Positions 51,989-60,344 of a stretch of 64,000 nt of DNA are shown piece by piece. Numbering within the stretch: the stretch's first letter is position 1; each line of letters starts with the position of its first letter. The notes beneath the pieces are model-generated. The model was not told the DNA's origin, made no database searches, and was given only the letters and a program-made list of their open reading frames with translations. The DNA is from Phycicoccus duodecadis (GTDB lineage: Bacteria; Actinomycetota; Actinomycetes; Actinomycetales; Dermatophilaceae). Position numbers and translations under genes: made by a program. The DNA is taken from the NCBI RefSeq assembly GCF_002846495.1, contig NZ_PJNE01000001.1, forward strand, positions 1,426,001 to 1,490,000. Direction: 5' to 3'.

Positions 51989-54900
51989 TCAGTCCTGGGC
52001 CGTCGCTGCCGTGAGCCCGCGGGCCGGCACCGGCTGGGAGAGGTGGGCGGCCACGAACTCGACGAGCGGGACGGGCCGGCCGATGTAGTAGCCCTGGGCA
52101 TAGTCGACGCCCAGCTCGCGCACCAGCTCGAACACGGTGCGGTCCGTCACGAACTCGGCCACCGTGCCCTTGCCGAGGTTGCGCGCGACGTCGATGATCG
52201 AGCGCAGCAGCTGGCGGTCCATCGGCGAGCGGTGGGCGTCGGTGACGAACTCGCCGTCGATCTTCACGTAGTCGAAGACCAGGTGCTTGAGGTAGTAGAA
52301 GGAGCCGTAGCCGGCGCCGAAGTCGTCGAGCGCGAAGAGGGTGCCGAGGTTGCGCAGCCGTTCGCCGAAGCCCCGCGCGGCCGCCACGTCACGGACGGCG
52401 GCGGTCTCGGTGACCTCCAGGACCAGCGTGCTGGGAGCGACGCCGTACTCCTCGAGGGCCGCCACGAGGGCGGCCTCGACGTCCGGGTGCCCGATGGACT
52501 GGGCCGAGATGTTGACCTCGAGGACGAACTCGGGGTCACGGCGCTGCAGGTCGGCCAGCATCGCGATGGAGTGCCGCAGCACCCACGAGTCCAGCGCCGG
52601 GGCCAGCCCGGTCAGCTCGGCCACGTAGACGAACCGCCCCGGCGGGATGAGGGTGCCGTCGTCGTCGCGCAGCCGCACCAGGCTCTCGGCCTGGGTCACC
52701 CGGCCCTGGGCCACGTCGAGGATCGGCTGCAGGTGCAGCTCGAACAGGTCGTTCTCGATGGCGTGCTCGATGCGCGAGCGCCACTCCATCCGGGCACCCA
52801 GGCGCGGGGTCCGGTGCGCCTCGGACGTCAGCAGCACGTAGCCGTCGCGCCCGGCGTCCTTCGCGTCGTACATCAGCATGTCGGCCAGGGCGAGCACGTC
52901 GCCCTGGCGGGCGGCCGCGGCCACGAAGGTGAGCACGCCGATGCTGGCGGTCACCCGGCGGTGCACCCCGTCGAGGGAGGCGCAGTGCTCGCGGATCTGC
53001 TCGACGAGGTGGGCCGCGACCGTCTCGGCGCTGGCGTCGTCGGCCTCCGGCAGGAGCACGGCGAACTCGTCCCCGCCCAGCCGCGCCACGAGGTCGGACT
53101 GGCGGACACCGTCGCGCAGGATCGCGCCGGTGGTGGCGATCAGGTGGTCACCGGCGGCGTGCCCGAGGGTGTCGTTGACCTCCTTGAAGTGGTCCAGGTC
53201 GATCAGGAGCAGGGCGCCGCGGGGCCCGTAACGCGCGCAGACGGCCTGGTGCTGCGACAGGGACTCCTCGAACCGCCGCCGGTTGGGGAGCCCCGTGAGG
53301 ACGTCGTGGTCGGCGAGGAAGCTGAGCCGCTCCTCGTAGCGTCGCCGTTCGGAGACGTCGACCACGTTGATGAGGATCTCGTCACCGTCGAGGTGGTCGG
53401 TGACGTGCCGGCTGCTGGTCGCGATCGTCATGGGCAGGCCAGAAGGACCGTCGGGCACGGTCCACTCGCTCTCGACGAGCTCCCCGGCCGCCCGCACCGT
53501 GTCGTCGAGGTACCGGCGGGCCTCCTTCTCCAGCCCGGGGGCCAGCGCCCACACCGGGGCACCGAGGCAGTCGTCCTCGGTGCGGCCGAACATGGTGGCG
53601 AAGGCCCGGTTGGCCTGCTGGATGTGGCCGGTCGCATCGACGACGACCACGCCGTGCGGAGCGTCCGAGATGAGTCGGTCCGACCGCGTCCGCGCCCGGC
53701 GGAGCCGCTGGACGTGCTCGTGCTCCTCCGTCACGTCCTGCCACACCAGGACGGCGCGGTCGGGCTCCCCGTCGGCGCCGTTGTGCAGCGGCAGGGCGTC
53801 GACCGAGACGATCCGTTCGCGCCCGGCGTCGTCCTCGCTGATGATGCGCTCCCCGGAGACGTGCTCGCCGAGCAGGGCGCGCACCGAGGGGCGCTCGTCG
53901 TGCGCCAGCGTCCGGCCCTGGAGGCTGCGCTTGAGGAGCCGGTGCTCGAGCGGGGTCTGGCCCGGAGCCACCGCGACGGGCCCGTGCAGCCAGGTCGCCC
54001 CGGCCAGGTTGTGCATGCCGAGCGAGCCGTTGCGCTCGACGACGAAGAGCCCCACGGGGAGGGCCTCGACCAGGATGCGGAGGTCCTCGACCGCGTCCTC
54101 GGCCTCGCGGCGGGCGAGGGCCTGGGCGGCCAGGCTGTCGCCCAGCTGCGCGCGCACGGTGGCGAGCACGAGCGCGAGGAAGGCGGCCAGCATCATGAAG
54201 GCCTGGAGCACCAGGCCGCGGTCGGCCGGGTCGGTGATGCTCGCCAGGGCCCCGCCGGCGCCGGTGCGCACGAGGACGAGGGCGCCGGTGGCCACCAGGG
54301 CGCCCTCGAGCGCGGCGAGCGGGATGGGCAGGCGCAGGCCGGCCCACACCACGAGGGCCAGTGGCACGAAGGCCAGGGGCAGCTGCTGGGCGGGGCCGAA
54401 CACCCACACCAGGGTGACGACCGTGAGGACCACGAGGACGGCGCCCTCGGCCAGCTGGGCGCGGCGGGGCCGCTCGAAACGCTCGGAGCCGAGCAGCGAC
54501 GGGCCGACGACGAGCACGACGGCGGCCAGGTTGCGCAGCCACCAGGCGACCCCGGTCGACCAGGTGACGTCGGCGGTGGTGGCGGTGAGCGCGAGCATCC
54601 CGACGAGGGCGCTCACGGCGACGCCGAGCGCGCAGGCCCCGAGGAAGCGGTAGAGCTCGGAGATGCGCCGGACGCCGGCGGACAGCGGTCCGGGCTCGCC
54701 CCGCTGCCCGCCCCCCAGCAGCAGCCAGGTGGCGACAGAGATGGTGACGTTGGCGACGCCGAGGCCGGCGGCCGCCACCGGCGGTACCCCGGTGAGGCCG
54801 TTGCCGACGGCCGCCACCACGGTGATCACGGTGGCCGCGAGAGCGACCTCCCGGCGGGCACGCGCGCGCAGCACCCAGAGCAGGCCGACCCCGGACGCCG

Positions 54901-55000
54901 GCCAGACGAGGGCCAGCTCGGTCCCGGGCAGCACGGTGAGCCGCCCCAGGAAGATGGACAGCACCAGCACCGCCGTGAACACAGCGGTGCGGCGACGCAT
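51989..55000 (-). CDS. Membrane diguanylate cyclase with MASE1, PAS, GGDEF and degenerate EAL
   Basis: A 1003-residue protein; ATG 55000 has GAGGAG upstream. An N-terminal MASE1-like sensor of about eight membrane helices (about 1-290) is followed by two PAS-like regions (about 305-545), GGDEF (about 560-715) and EAL (about 735-985). The cyclase site Arg-Leu-Gly-Gly-Asp-Glu-Phe (to about residue 645) is intact. In the EAL domain, Glu-Ala-Leu is Glu-Ser-Leu, and the Glu-Gly-Val-Glu-Thr loop reads Glu-Phe-Val-Thr-Asp. Asp-Asp-Phe-Gly-Ala-Gly-Tyr is kept. Net c-di-GMP synthesis is therefore expected. It lies just upstream of the glycosyltransferase operon on the same strand. Confidence 0.9.
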   Translation of the reverse strand: MRRRTAVFTAVLVLSIFLGRLTVLPGTELALVWPASGVGLLWVLRARARREVALAATVITVVAAVGNGLTGVPPVAAAGLGVANVTISVATWLLLGGGQRGEPGPLSAGVRRISELYRFLGACALGVAVSALVGMLALTATTADVTWSTGVAWWLRNLAAVVLVVGPSLLGSERFERPRRAQLAEGAVLVVLTVVTLVWVFGPAQQLPLAFVPLALVVWAGLRLPIPLAALEGALVATGALVLVRTGAGGALASITDPADRGLVLQAFMMLAAFLALVLATVRAQLGDSLAAQALARREAEDAVEDLRILVEALPVGLFVVERNGSLGMHNLAGATWLHGPVAVAPGQTPLEHRLLKRSLQGRTLAHDERPSVRALLGEHVSGERIISEDDAGRERIVSVDALPLHNGADGEPDRAVLVWQDVTEEHEHVQRLRRARTRSDRLISDAPHGVVVVDATGHIQQANRAFATMFGRTEDDCLGAPVWALAPGLEKEARRYLDDTVRAAGELVESEWTVPDGPSGLPMTIATSSRHVTDHLDGDEILINVVDVSERRRYEERLSFLADHDVLTGLPNRRRFEESLSQHQAVCARYGPRGALLLIDLDHFKEVNDTLGHAAGDHLIATTGAILRDGVRQSDLVARLGGDEFAVLLPEADDASAETVAAHLVEQIREHCASLDGVHRRVTASIGVLTFVAAAARQGDVLALADMLMYDAKDAGRDGYVLLTSEAHRTPRLGARMEWRSRIEHAIENDLFELHLQPILDVAQGRVTQAESLVRLRDDDGTLIPPGRFVYVAELTGLAPALDSWVLRHSIAMLADLQRRDPEFVLEVNISAQSIGHPDVEAALVAALEEYGVAPSTLVLEVTETAAVRDVAAARGFGERLRNLGTLFALDDFGAGYGSFYYLKHLVFDYVKIDGEFVTDAHRSPMDRQLLRSIIDVARNLGKGTVAEFVTDRTVFELVRELGVDYAQGYYIGRPVPLVEFVAAHLSQPVPARGLTAATAQD

Positions 55001-55173
55001 GGGACTCCTCGGGCACAGTCGGGACACCCCTGCCCTGCGCCCAGCATCGGCCACCCCACGGGGCGTTGTCATCTCCAGGCGCCCCGATCCCCGACATCGG
55101 CGGCCGATCGTGGCTGATCAGCGCGGGGGCCATCCACCGAACGGGGGATGAGGGCTCGGGGCTCCCTCGTCGT

Positions 55174-55179
55174 TATCGT
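55174..55179 (+). promoter_or_regulatory. -10 element for the leaderless zinc-ribbon gene
   Basis: TATCGT, six bases before ATG 55186. Confidence 0.55.
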
Positions 55180-55185
55180 GGACGG

Positions 55186-55959
55186 ATGACCTCCTACGGA
55201 CGCATGCCGGTGACGTGTCCCGTGTGCGGGGCGGCGGTCCATCCGAACTACAGTGCCTGCCCGGCGTGCGGTGCCGCCCTGGTCGCGGGCGAGCCGTCGC
55301 TGTACGACGAGCTCCTCCCCCCGGGTGACGACACGGGGGTCCGCTACGACGAGCGCGGCGTGCCTTACGACCGCGGGGCGGGGTACGACGACGACCTCGC
55401 CGACGACGAGCGCGGCGTCCCCTCGGGGGGCGCGGGGGCGGCGCACGCGCCCGACGACCGGCGTCGGCGCGGCGGCGTGCTGGGCCCGGTGGTGCTGCTG
55501 GCGGGCGTGGTCGTCCTGGCCCTGCTGGTCTGGTGGCTCCTGCCGGGGGGCGGCAGCGACGACACCACGGTCGCGAGCGGCCCGAGCGCCTCGGCGACGC
55601 CGTCCGGTGAGGGCGCCTCGCAGACCCCCACGGGGACACCGTCGGCGGCGACGTCGGGACCGTCCGGCGTGCCCACGGCGCCGGGCTCGCCCACCGCCAT
55701 CCAGATGGCCGCCGGCTCCACCAGCTGCGGCGACACCGGCTCGGGGGCGCTCGCCTGGAGCGGCAACGACGTCACGAGCTGCGAGTTCGCGCTTGAGACC
55801 GCGACGGCCCTGGCGTCGGCCCGCGCGACCCTGCCGGCCACGGTCACCGCCACTTCGCCGGTGACCAAGAAGGACTACACGATGGCGTGCGAGAACACCA
55901 CGCCCGTGCGGTGCACCGGCGGCAACAACGCCGTGGTGTACGTGCAGCTGCCGGGGTAG
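55186..55959 (+). CDS. Zinc-ribbon, single-pass membrane protein
   Basis: A 257-residue protein. The N-terminal Cys-Pro-Val-Cys ... Cys-Pro-Ala-Cys ribbon is at about residues 11-28. An acidic Tyr/Asp-rich linker (about 38-90) leads to one membrane helix (about 96-117), a Ser/Thr/Pro-rich stalk and a small extracytoplasmic domain. That domain has three Cys-containing segments (Thr-Ser-Cys-Gly-Asp, Thr-Ser-Cys-Glu-Phe, Ala-Cys-Glu ... Val-Arg-Cys), suggesting disulfides. It has the architecture of zinc-ribbon sensor or regulator membrane proteins of actinobacteria. The function is unknown. Confidence 0.78.
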   Translation: MTSYGRMPVTCPVCGAAVHPNYSACPACGAALVAGEPSLYDELLPPGDDTGVRYDERGVPYDRGAGYDDDLADDERGVPSGGAGAAHAPDDRRRRGGVLGPVVLLAGVVVLALLVWWLLPGGGSDDTTVASGPSASATPSGEGASQTPTGTPSAATSGPSGVPTAPGSPTAIQMAAGSTSCGDTGSGALAWSGNDVTSCEFALETATALASARATLPATVTATSPVTKKDYTMACENTTPVRCTGGNNAVVYVQLPG

Positions 55960-56021
55960 CGGTCGTAGGTCGTCCGTGGCGCTATCTCGAGCCCGGACAG
56001 GCCTCTGCTGGGGCCGCGGCC

Positions 56022-56315
56022 TCAGTCGATGATCTCGTCGGGGACCCGGGTCCGCGGTGCGGGCACGTCGGCGCCCTCCTGCGTGAACGACGAGACCACG
56101 TAGGCGTTGCCGTCCATCAGGGCGCGCACGACCGCGTCGACCCACGGCTCCGGCATCCCCACGACCCCGATCTCGGCCAGCCCGCGCTCGAGCCGCTGGG
56201 CCACCGGCTCCGGGTCGTCGTACGGGCCGGCCTCGGCCAGGCGGTCGACGACCTCCTGCACGGCGAGGTCGTGGGCCCGGCGCTGGGCCAGACGGTCTTC
56301 GTCGCTCGTCTCCAT
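56022..56315 (-). CDS. Small acidic hypothetical protein
   Basis: A 97-residue soluble protein starting at ATG 56315 with a good GAGAGGAG site. It is rich in Glu, Asp and Ala, with helices such as Ala-Val-Gln-Glu-Val-Val-Asp-Arg-Leu-Ala-Glu-Ala. I do not recognise the family. It is divergent from the GMC oxidoreductase across 213 bases, and the frame has normal high third-position GC. Confidence 0.65.
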   Translation of the reverse strand: METSDEDRLAQRRAHDLAVQEVVDRLAEAGPYDDPEPVAQRLERGLAEIGVVGMPEPWVDAVVRALMDGNAYVVSSFTQEGADVPAPRTRVPDEIID

Positions 56316-56528
56316 GTGGCTCCTCTCGGGGTGCGGGCCGGATGCCCCGACCCCTTCGACCTTACGTCCGTCCCGCCCGCCCGAGCCGGGCGGGCGCGGA
56401 TCCGGCGCCTCCCCCGCCCAAGGTTCGGCAGCCCCGGCGACCCCTCTTGCCCCGGGGCGACGTCGTGTGGTTGCGTGGCCGCACCGTCCCCGCCGCTCGG
56501 CGAGGCAGCCACAGCGAGGTGGTCCCTG

Positions 56529-58361
56529 ATGGGTTCGACGTACGACTACGTGATCGTGGGGGCGGGGTCCGCCGGGGCCGTCGTCGCCGCCCGGCTGACC
56601 GAGGACCCGGACGTGCGCGTCTGCCTCCTCGAGGCCGGTGGCCCTCCCCCGCCGGCCGAGCTGATGCCGGCCGCGGTCGCGAGCCTGCAGAACGACCCGA
56701 GCACCGACTGGATGTTCACCGGTGACGCCGGCGGCGTGGGCAAGGGCCTGGTCGGCGGCCGGATGATGGTGCCGCGGGGCAAGATGCTCGGCGGGTCGTC
56801 GGGTATCAACTACATGGCGTACGTGCGCGGTCACCCCGGCGACTTCGACGCCTGGGCCGAGGGCGGCGCCGAGGGTTGGTCCTACGCCGAGGTGCTGCCG
56901 TACTTCCTCAAGGCCGAGGGCTTCGTGCACAGCACCGAGCTGCACCCCGACCTCGAGGCGCACGCCGACGACGGCCCCGTGGGGGTCTCGGTCCGCGAGC
57001 CGATCCTGCCCGCGTCCACCCAGTTCGTCGACGCCGCCGGCGCCACCGGCATGAAGCAGGGCGACTACAACGGCGCCGACCGCCGCGAGGCATCGGGGGT
57101 GGCCTCGCTCTTCCAGACCACGACCAAGGACGGCAAGCGCAGCTCGACCTTCCACGCCTACCTCGAGCCGGTGATGGACCGCGAGAACCTCACCGTGGTC
57201 ACCGGGGCGCTCGTCGAGCGCATCGTGCTCGAGGGGGCCGGTGGCGACGTGCGCGCGACGGGCGTCGCCTACCGCACCGACGACGGCGGCCACGCGGAGG
57301 TGTCGGCCGGTACCGAGGTCGTGCTGTGCGCCGGGGCGATCGGCTCGCCCCACGTGCTCCTGCTGTCGGGCGTCGGCGCCCGTGACGAGCTCGCGGCCGC
57401 CGGGGTCGAGTGCGTCGTCGACCTGCCCGACGTGGGCCGCCACCTCAAGGACCACCTGCACACGCCGCTGATGTTCGCGGCCGACGGCATCGGCGAGACG
57501 ATGACCGAGGTGGCCATGTCGCTCGGGCCCGACGCCCTGCGCGCGCCCGCCGGCCCGCTGCCGGCCGACCCGGCCGACGACGTCGACCTGCCCGAGCCGC
57601 TGGCCGCCGCCAAGGCCGAGGCCGAGCGGCGCCTCGGCGAGTGGTTCACCACCGGCAAGGGGCTCGCGTCCTCCTCGCTCTACGACGCGGTCGCGTTTTT
57701 CTCCACCGGTCTCGGCGACGCGCACACCCACGACGCGCAGATCGGCTTCCTGGCGTGCGGCTACACCCCGGGCATCTGGGAGGCCGTGTTCCGCATCCCG
57801 CCCACCGCGTTCTTCGAGGACCCCGACGCCTTCCTCGACCCCACCAAGGCGCAGGTCGTCATCCTGCCCAACCCGGTGCAGCCGCACTCCGAGGGCACCG
57901 TCACGCTGGCCTCGGCAGACGCCGCGGTGCCGCCGCGCATCGACCTGAACTACTTCGACGACCCCCACGACGTCCGGGTGATGGTGGCGGTGATGCGCAA
58001 GGCCCTCGAGATCGCCGCTGCGTGGCCCGGCGGCGGCCTCGGCGACCCGGTGGTGCCGCCGCACCTGGCGCAGGCGCACGGATGGGAGCCGGGCACCGAG
58101 CCCAGCGACGCCCTGCTCGAGGACATGGCGCGGCACTACGCGCTGACGGTCTACCACGAGACCTCGACCTGCCGGATCGGCGACGTGGTCGACCCCCAGC
58201 TGCGGGTGCGCGGCATCGACCGCCTGCGGGTGGCCGACGCCAGCGTGATGCCCAACGTGGTCAGCGGCAACACCAACGCCGCCACCATCATGATCGGCGA
58301 GAAGGCCGCCGAGATGATCGCGAGCGAGCACGGGGTCCGCCTGCACCGCATCGTCGGCTGA
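56529..58361 (+). CDS. GMC-family FAD oxidoreductase (choline/alcohol dehydrogenase-like)
   Basis: A 610-residue flavoenzyme; ATG 56529 follows a GAGG site. The FAD loop is Gly-Ala-Gly-Ser-Ala-Gly-Ala-Val (residues 10-17). Gly-Lys-Met-Leu-Gly-Gly-Ser-Ser-Gly-Ile-Asn is GMC signature 1, and Gly-Ala-Ile-Gly-Ser-Pro-His-Val-Leu-Leu-Leu-Ser-Gly-Val-Gly is signature 2. Val-Tyr-His-Glu-Thr-Ser-Thr-Cys-Arg-Ile-Gly carries the catalytic His. Asn-Thr-Asn-Ala-Ala-Thr-Ile-Met-Ile-Gly-Glu ends the FAD domain. A mid-domain insertion of about 60 residues (near 325-385) makes it longer than choline dehydrogenase. The alcohol substrate is unknown. Confidence 0.92.
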   Translation: MGSTYDYVIVGAGSAGAVVAARLTEDPDVRVCLLEAGGPPPPAELMPAAVASLQNDPSTDWMFTGDAGGVGKGLVGGRMMVPRGKMLGGSSGINYMAYVRGHPGDFDAWAEGGAEGWSYAEVLPYFLKAEGFVHSTELHPDLEAHADDGPVGVSVREPILPASTQFVDAAGATGMKQGDYNGADRREASGVASLFQTTTKDGKRSSTFHAYLEPVMDRENLTVVTGALVERIVLEGAGGDVRATGVAYRTDDGGHAEVSAGTEVVLCAGAIGSPHVLLLSGVGARDELAAAGVECVVDLPDVGRHLKDHLHTPLMFAADGIGETMTEVAMSLGPDALRAPAGPLPADPADDVDLPEPLAAAKAEAERRLGEWFTTGKGLASSSLYDAVAFFSTGLGDAHTHDAQIGFLACGYTPGIWEAVFRIPPTAFFEDPDAFLDPTKAQVVILPNPVQPHSEGTVTLASADAAVPPRIDLNYFDDPHDVRVMVAVMRKALEIAAAWPGGGLGDPVVPPHLAQAHGWEPGTEPSDALLEDMARHYALTVYHETSTCRIGDVVDPQLRVRGIDRLRVADASVMPNVVSGNTNAATIMIGEKAAEMIASEHGVRLHRIVG

Positions 58362-58375
58362 CCCCCCCGGCACCG

Positions 58376-58411
58376 GGCGGCCGCCCCTCCCCCACGGGAG
58401 GGGCGGCCGCC
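58376..58411. terminator. 16-bp perfect hairpin between the GMC and SRPBCC genes
   Basis: The arms 58376-58391 and 58396-58411 pair exactly with a CCAC loop, serving both converging genes. Confidence 0.85.
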
Positions 58412-58429
58412 GTGCTGGGTGCGGGGCGG

Positions 58430-58837
58430 TCAGCCGGCGGAGATCTCCTCCAGGCGGCGGGCGATGGCGGCGAGGGACTCCTCGAGGCCCTGCTGCACGT
58501 CGGGGATGTCATGGACGGTCGTGATGCTCAGCTCGATGGTGGTTCCGTCGGCGCCCTCGGTGAGCTCGAGGCCACCGCGGTAGTCACTCTCGGGGGAACC
58601 CCACGAGATGGCGTGGGCGTCGTCGTCGTGGGTGAACCAGGCGTCGGACGTCACGGGCTCGTCGCTGCCGTCCCGGTCGGCGTCGACGACCGCGGTCGTG
58701 CGCACGAGCTCCGGCTCGACCAGCTCGGCCTTCGTGACGCGGGGGAAGTAGTGCGGCAGGTTCGTGGGGTCCTTGACGAAGTCGTAGGTGTCCCCGACGT
58801 GCTGCGTGACGGTGGTGCTGGCGGTGTAGGTGGTCAT
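58430..58837 (-). CDS. SRPBCC (polyketide cyclase/START-like) protein
   Basis: A 135-residue protein starting at ATG 58837. It begins Tyr-Thr-Ala-Ser-Thr-Thr-Val, then Val-Lys-Asp-Pro-Thr-Asn-Leu-Pro-His-Tyr-Phe-Pro-Arg-Val and Glu-Leu-Thr-Glu-Gly-Ala-Asp-Gly-Thr-Thr-Ile-Glu. It ends in a long helix, Leu-Glu-Glu-Ser-Leu-Ala-Ala-Ile-Ala-Arg-Arg-Leu. This is the helix-grip fold that binds hydrophobic ligands. No catalytic function can be assigned. Confidence 0.85.
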   Translation of the reverse strand: MTTYTASTTVTQHVGDTYDFVKDPTNLPHYFPRVTKAELVEPELVRTTAVVDADRDGSDEPVTSDAWFTHDDDAHAISWGSPESDYRGGLELTEGADGTTIELSITTVHDIPDVQQGLEESLAAIARRLEEISAG

Positions 58838-58971
58838 GACGGTCTCCTGCCCTCGGGTGGCTCGTGGTCCGACGGTAGGTGCAGGTCAGGGCGGGCGGGG
58901 CCGGCGTGACGCGCACATCGCGCCGCTGTCTCGGTCGGCCCCGCAGGGGGCGGCCCGGGCGGCGCGGGCGG

Positions 58972-58977
58972 TACCCT
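58972..58977 (+). promoter_or_regulatory. Candidate -10 for the micro-gene/lipase unit
   Basis: TACCCT lies about 90 bases upstream of the first start. The intervening leader has an 8-bp hairpin (58986-58993 with 59000-59007). Confidence 0.35.
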
Positions 58978-59065
58978 GGCCCCAGACGGCCCGCCCCGAC
59001 GGGCCGTTCGGCGTCGAGCAGCGGCGTGACTCCCGTGTCACCCCTCCCGACCGTCAGGCCCAGCC

Positions 59066-59251
59066 GTGCCCCCCTCGTCCCGCTTCAGCGTCCTCCCCTT
59101 CCCCCGGTGGTCCACCACCACCGCCGGCGGGAGTCGTGTCTCCTGCACGGCCTGCTGCCTGCCGCTTCCGCTCGGCTGCCTGACCACCGTCGTGGCGGTG
59201 GCCGTCCCCGCCGCTGTCGCCCTGCTCCGCCGCCACGGCCCCCGCGGGTGA
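59066..59251 (+). CDS. Small Cys-containing hydrophobic protein coupled to a lipase
   Basis: A 61-residue frame beginning at GTG 59066. Its TGA overlaps the GTG of the hydrolase (GTGA), the coupling pattern used throughout this window. It has a Ser/Arg-rich head, then Cys-Thr-Ala-Cys-Cys-Leu-Pro-Leu-Pro-Leu-Gly-Cys-Leu-Thr-Thr and one membrane helix (about 38-54) with a basic end. The four cysteines ahead of or within the helix suggest metal binding, acylation or redox activity. I do not recognise a named family. The start is uncertain because no strong binding site is present. Confidence 0.5.
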   Translation: MPPSSRFSVLPFPRWSTTTAGGSRVSCTACCLPLPLGCLTTVVAVAVPAAVALLRRHGPRG

Positions 59252-59940
59252 CGACGCCGACCGGTCCGCAGGGCCCCCTGGCCGGGCCGGCGGTCGTCCT
59301 TGTCCCCGGTCTGGGGCTCGACCAGCGCAGCTGGGCCCAGGTGCGCCGCATCCTCGGCCCGTCCGCCTCGGTCGTCACCCTGCCCTCGATGGGGCGCCGC
59401 GGGCCCCGGGGCACCGACCTCCACGTCGAGGCCCAGGCCGCGCGGGTCCTCGACGCGCTCCCCGCCACGGGTGAGGCGGTGTTGGTCGGCCACTCGGCGA
59501 GCGCCCCGGTGGTCGTCGAGGCCGCGGCCCGATCGCCCCGCGTCGTGGGGCTGGTGCTTGTGGGCCCGGTCACCGACCCGGGGGCGCGCACCTGGCCGGG
59601 CATCCTGCGGCAGTGGGCGGGCACCGTCGTGCACGAGCGTGTCTGGGAGACGCTGGCCCTCACGCCGCAGTACCGGGCCACCGGGCTGTCGAGCATGCTG
59701 CGGGGCATGAACCGGATCCGCTTCTACCGCACCGAGGTCGGCCTGGCGGCAGCGTCGGTGCCCACGCTCGTCGTGCGCGGTGAGAACGACCGGATCGCCC
59801 CCGGGCCGTGGTGCGAGCGGCTGGCAGCGGCGGCCGGCACCCCCCTCACCACCGTGCCCGGTGCCGCGCACATGGTGCCGCTCACCCACCCCGCGGCGGT
59901 CGTGGCGGCGGTCCGACGGCTGGAGGCCCTGCGGCGCTGA
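59248..59940 (+). CDS. Alpha/beta hydrolase
   Basis: A 230-residue enzyme; GTG 59248 overlaps the micro-gene stop. Leu-Val-Pro-Gly-Leu-Gly-Leu-Asp-Gln-Arg-Ser-Trp is the oxyanion segment, Val-Gly-His-Ser-Ala-Ser-Ala the nucleophile elbow, Arg-Gly-Glu-Asn-Asp-Arg the acid and Ala-Ala-His-Met-Val-Pro the histidine. The triad is complete. The nucleophile context Gly-His-Ser-Ala-Ser is slightly unusual (Ser in place of the second Gly). The substrate is unknown. Confidence 0.85.
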   Translation: MTTPTGPQGPLAGPAVVLVPGLGLDQRSWAQVRRILGPSASVVTLPSMGRRGPRGTDLHVEAQAARVLDALPATGEAVLVGHSASAPVVVEAAARSPRVVGLVLVGPVTDPGARTWPGILRQWAGTVVHERVWETLALTPQYRATGLSSMLRGMNRIRFYRTEVGLAAASVPTLVVRGENDRIAPGPWCERLAAAAGTPLTTVPGAAHMVPLTHPAAVVAAVRRLEALRR

Positions 59941-60049
59941 GCCGGAGGGGCCGGCCGTCCGTGCCCGGCCCTGCCGGCCTGGTGCATTGCCGGGCCCGGG
60001 CGGGGGTAGGACAGTGGGAGCATCGCCGCATCGACCCCGAGGAGGACCC

Positions 60050-60322
60050 GTGCCCGCACGCAAGAGCCCCGGCCCGTCCGTGAAGGACCCCGCGCTGTAC
60101 GAGGAGCTGCGCCAGGACGGCGCCAGCAAGGAGAAGGCGGCCCGCATCGCCAACGCCGCCGCCAGGACCTCACGCTCGGCCGTAGGCCGCAAGGGCGGCA
60201 AGGCCGGCGACTACGACGACTGGACGAAGGACGCGCTCCTGCGCCGCGCCCGTGAGCTCGACATCCCCGGCCGGTCCTCGATGACCAAGGCCGAGCTCGT
60301 CCACGCCCTGCGGAACCACTGA
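60050..60322 (+). CDS. DUF7218/Rho-N (SAP-like) small DNA-binding protein
   Basis: A 90-residue basic protein; GTG 60050 follows GAGGAGG. The N-terminal half (Pro-Ala-Leu-Tyr-Glu-Glu-Leu-Arg ... Lys-Glu-Lys-Ala-Ala-Arg-Ile-Ala-Asn-Ala) is the Ku-associated plasmid-stabilisation-like DUF7218 segment. The C-terminal half (Asp-Ala-Leu-Leu-Arg-Arg-Ala-Arg-Glu-Leu-Asp-Ile-Pro-Gly-Arg-Ser-Ser-Met-Thr-Lys-Ala-Glu-Leu) is a Rho N-terminal/SAP helix-turn-helix. It probably binds nucleic acid. Confidence 0.85.
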   Translation: MPARKSPGPSVKDPALYEELRQDGASKEKAARIANAAARTSRSAVGRKGGKAGDYDDWTKDALLRRARELDIPGRSSMTKAELVHALRNH

Positions 60323-60344
60323 TGGCAGCCCCGGGCCGGCCCCG

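Noticed and set aside
51746..55117. 1123-codon plus-strand frame
   Set aside because: It is antisense to the MASE1-GGDEF-EAL gene, its composition (His, Gln, Gly, Arg, Val) is artefactual, and it has no motifs.
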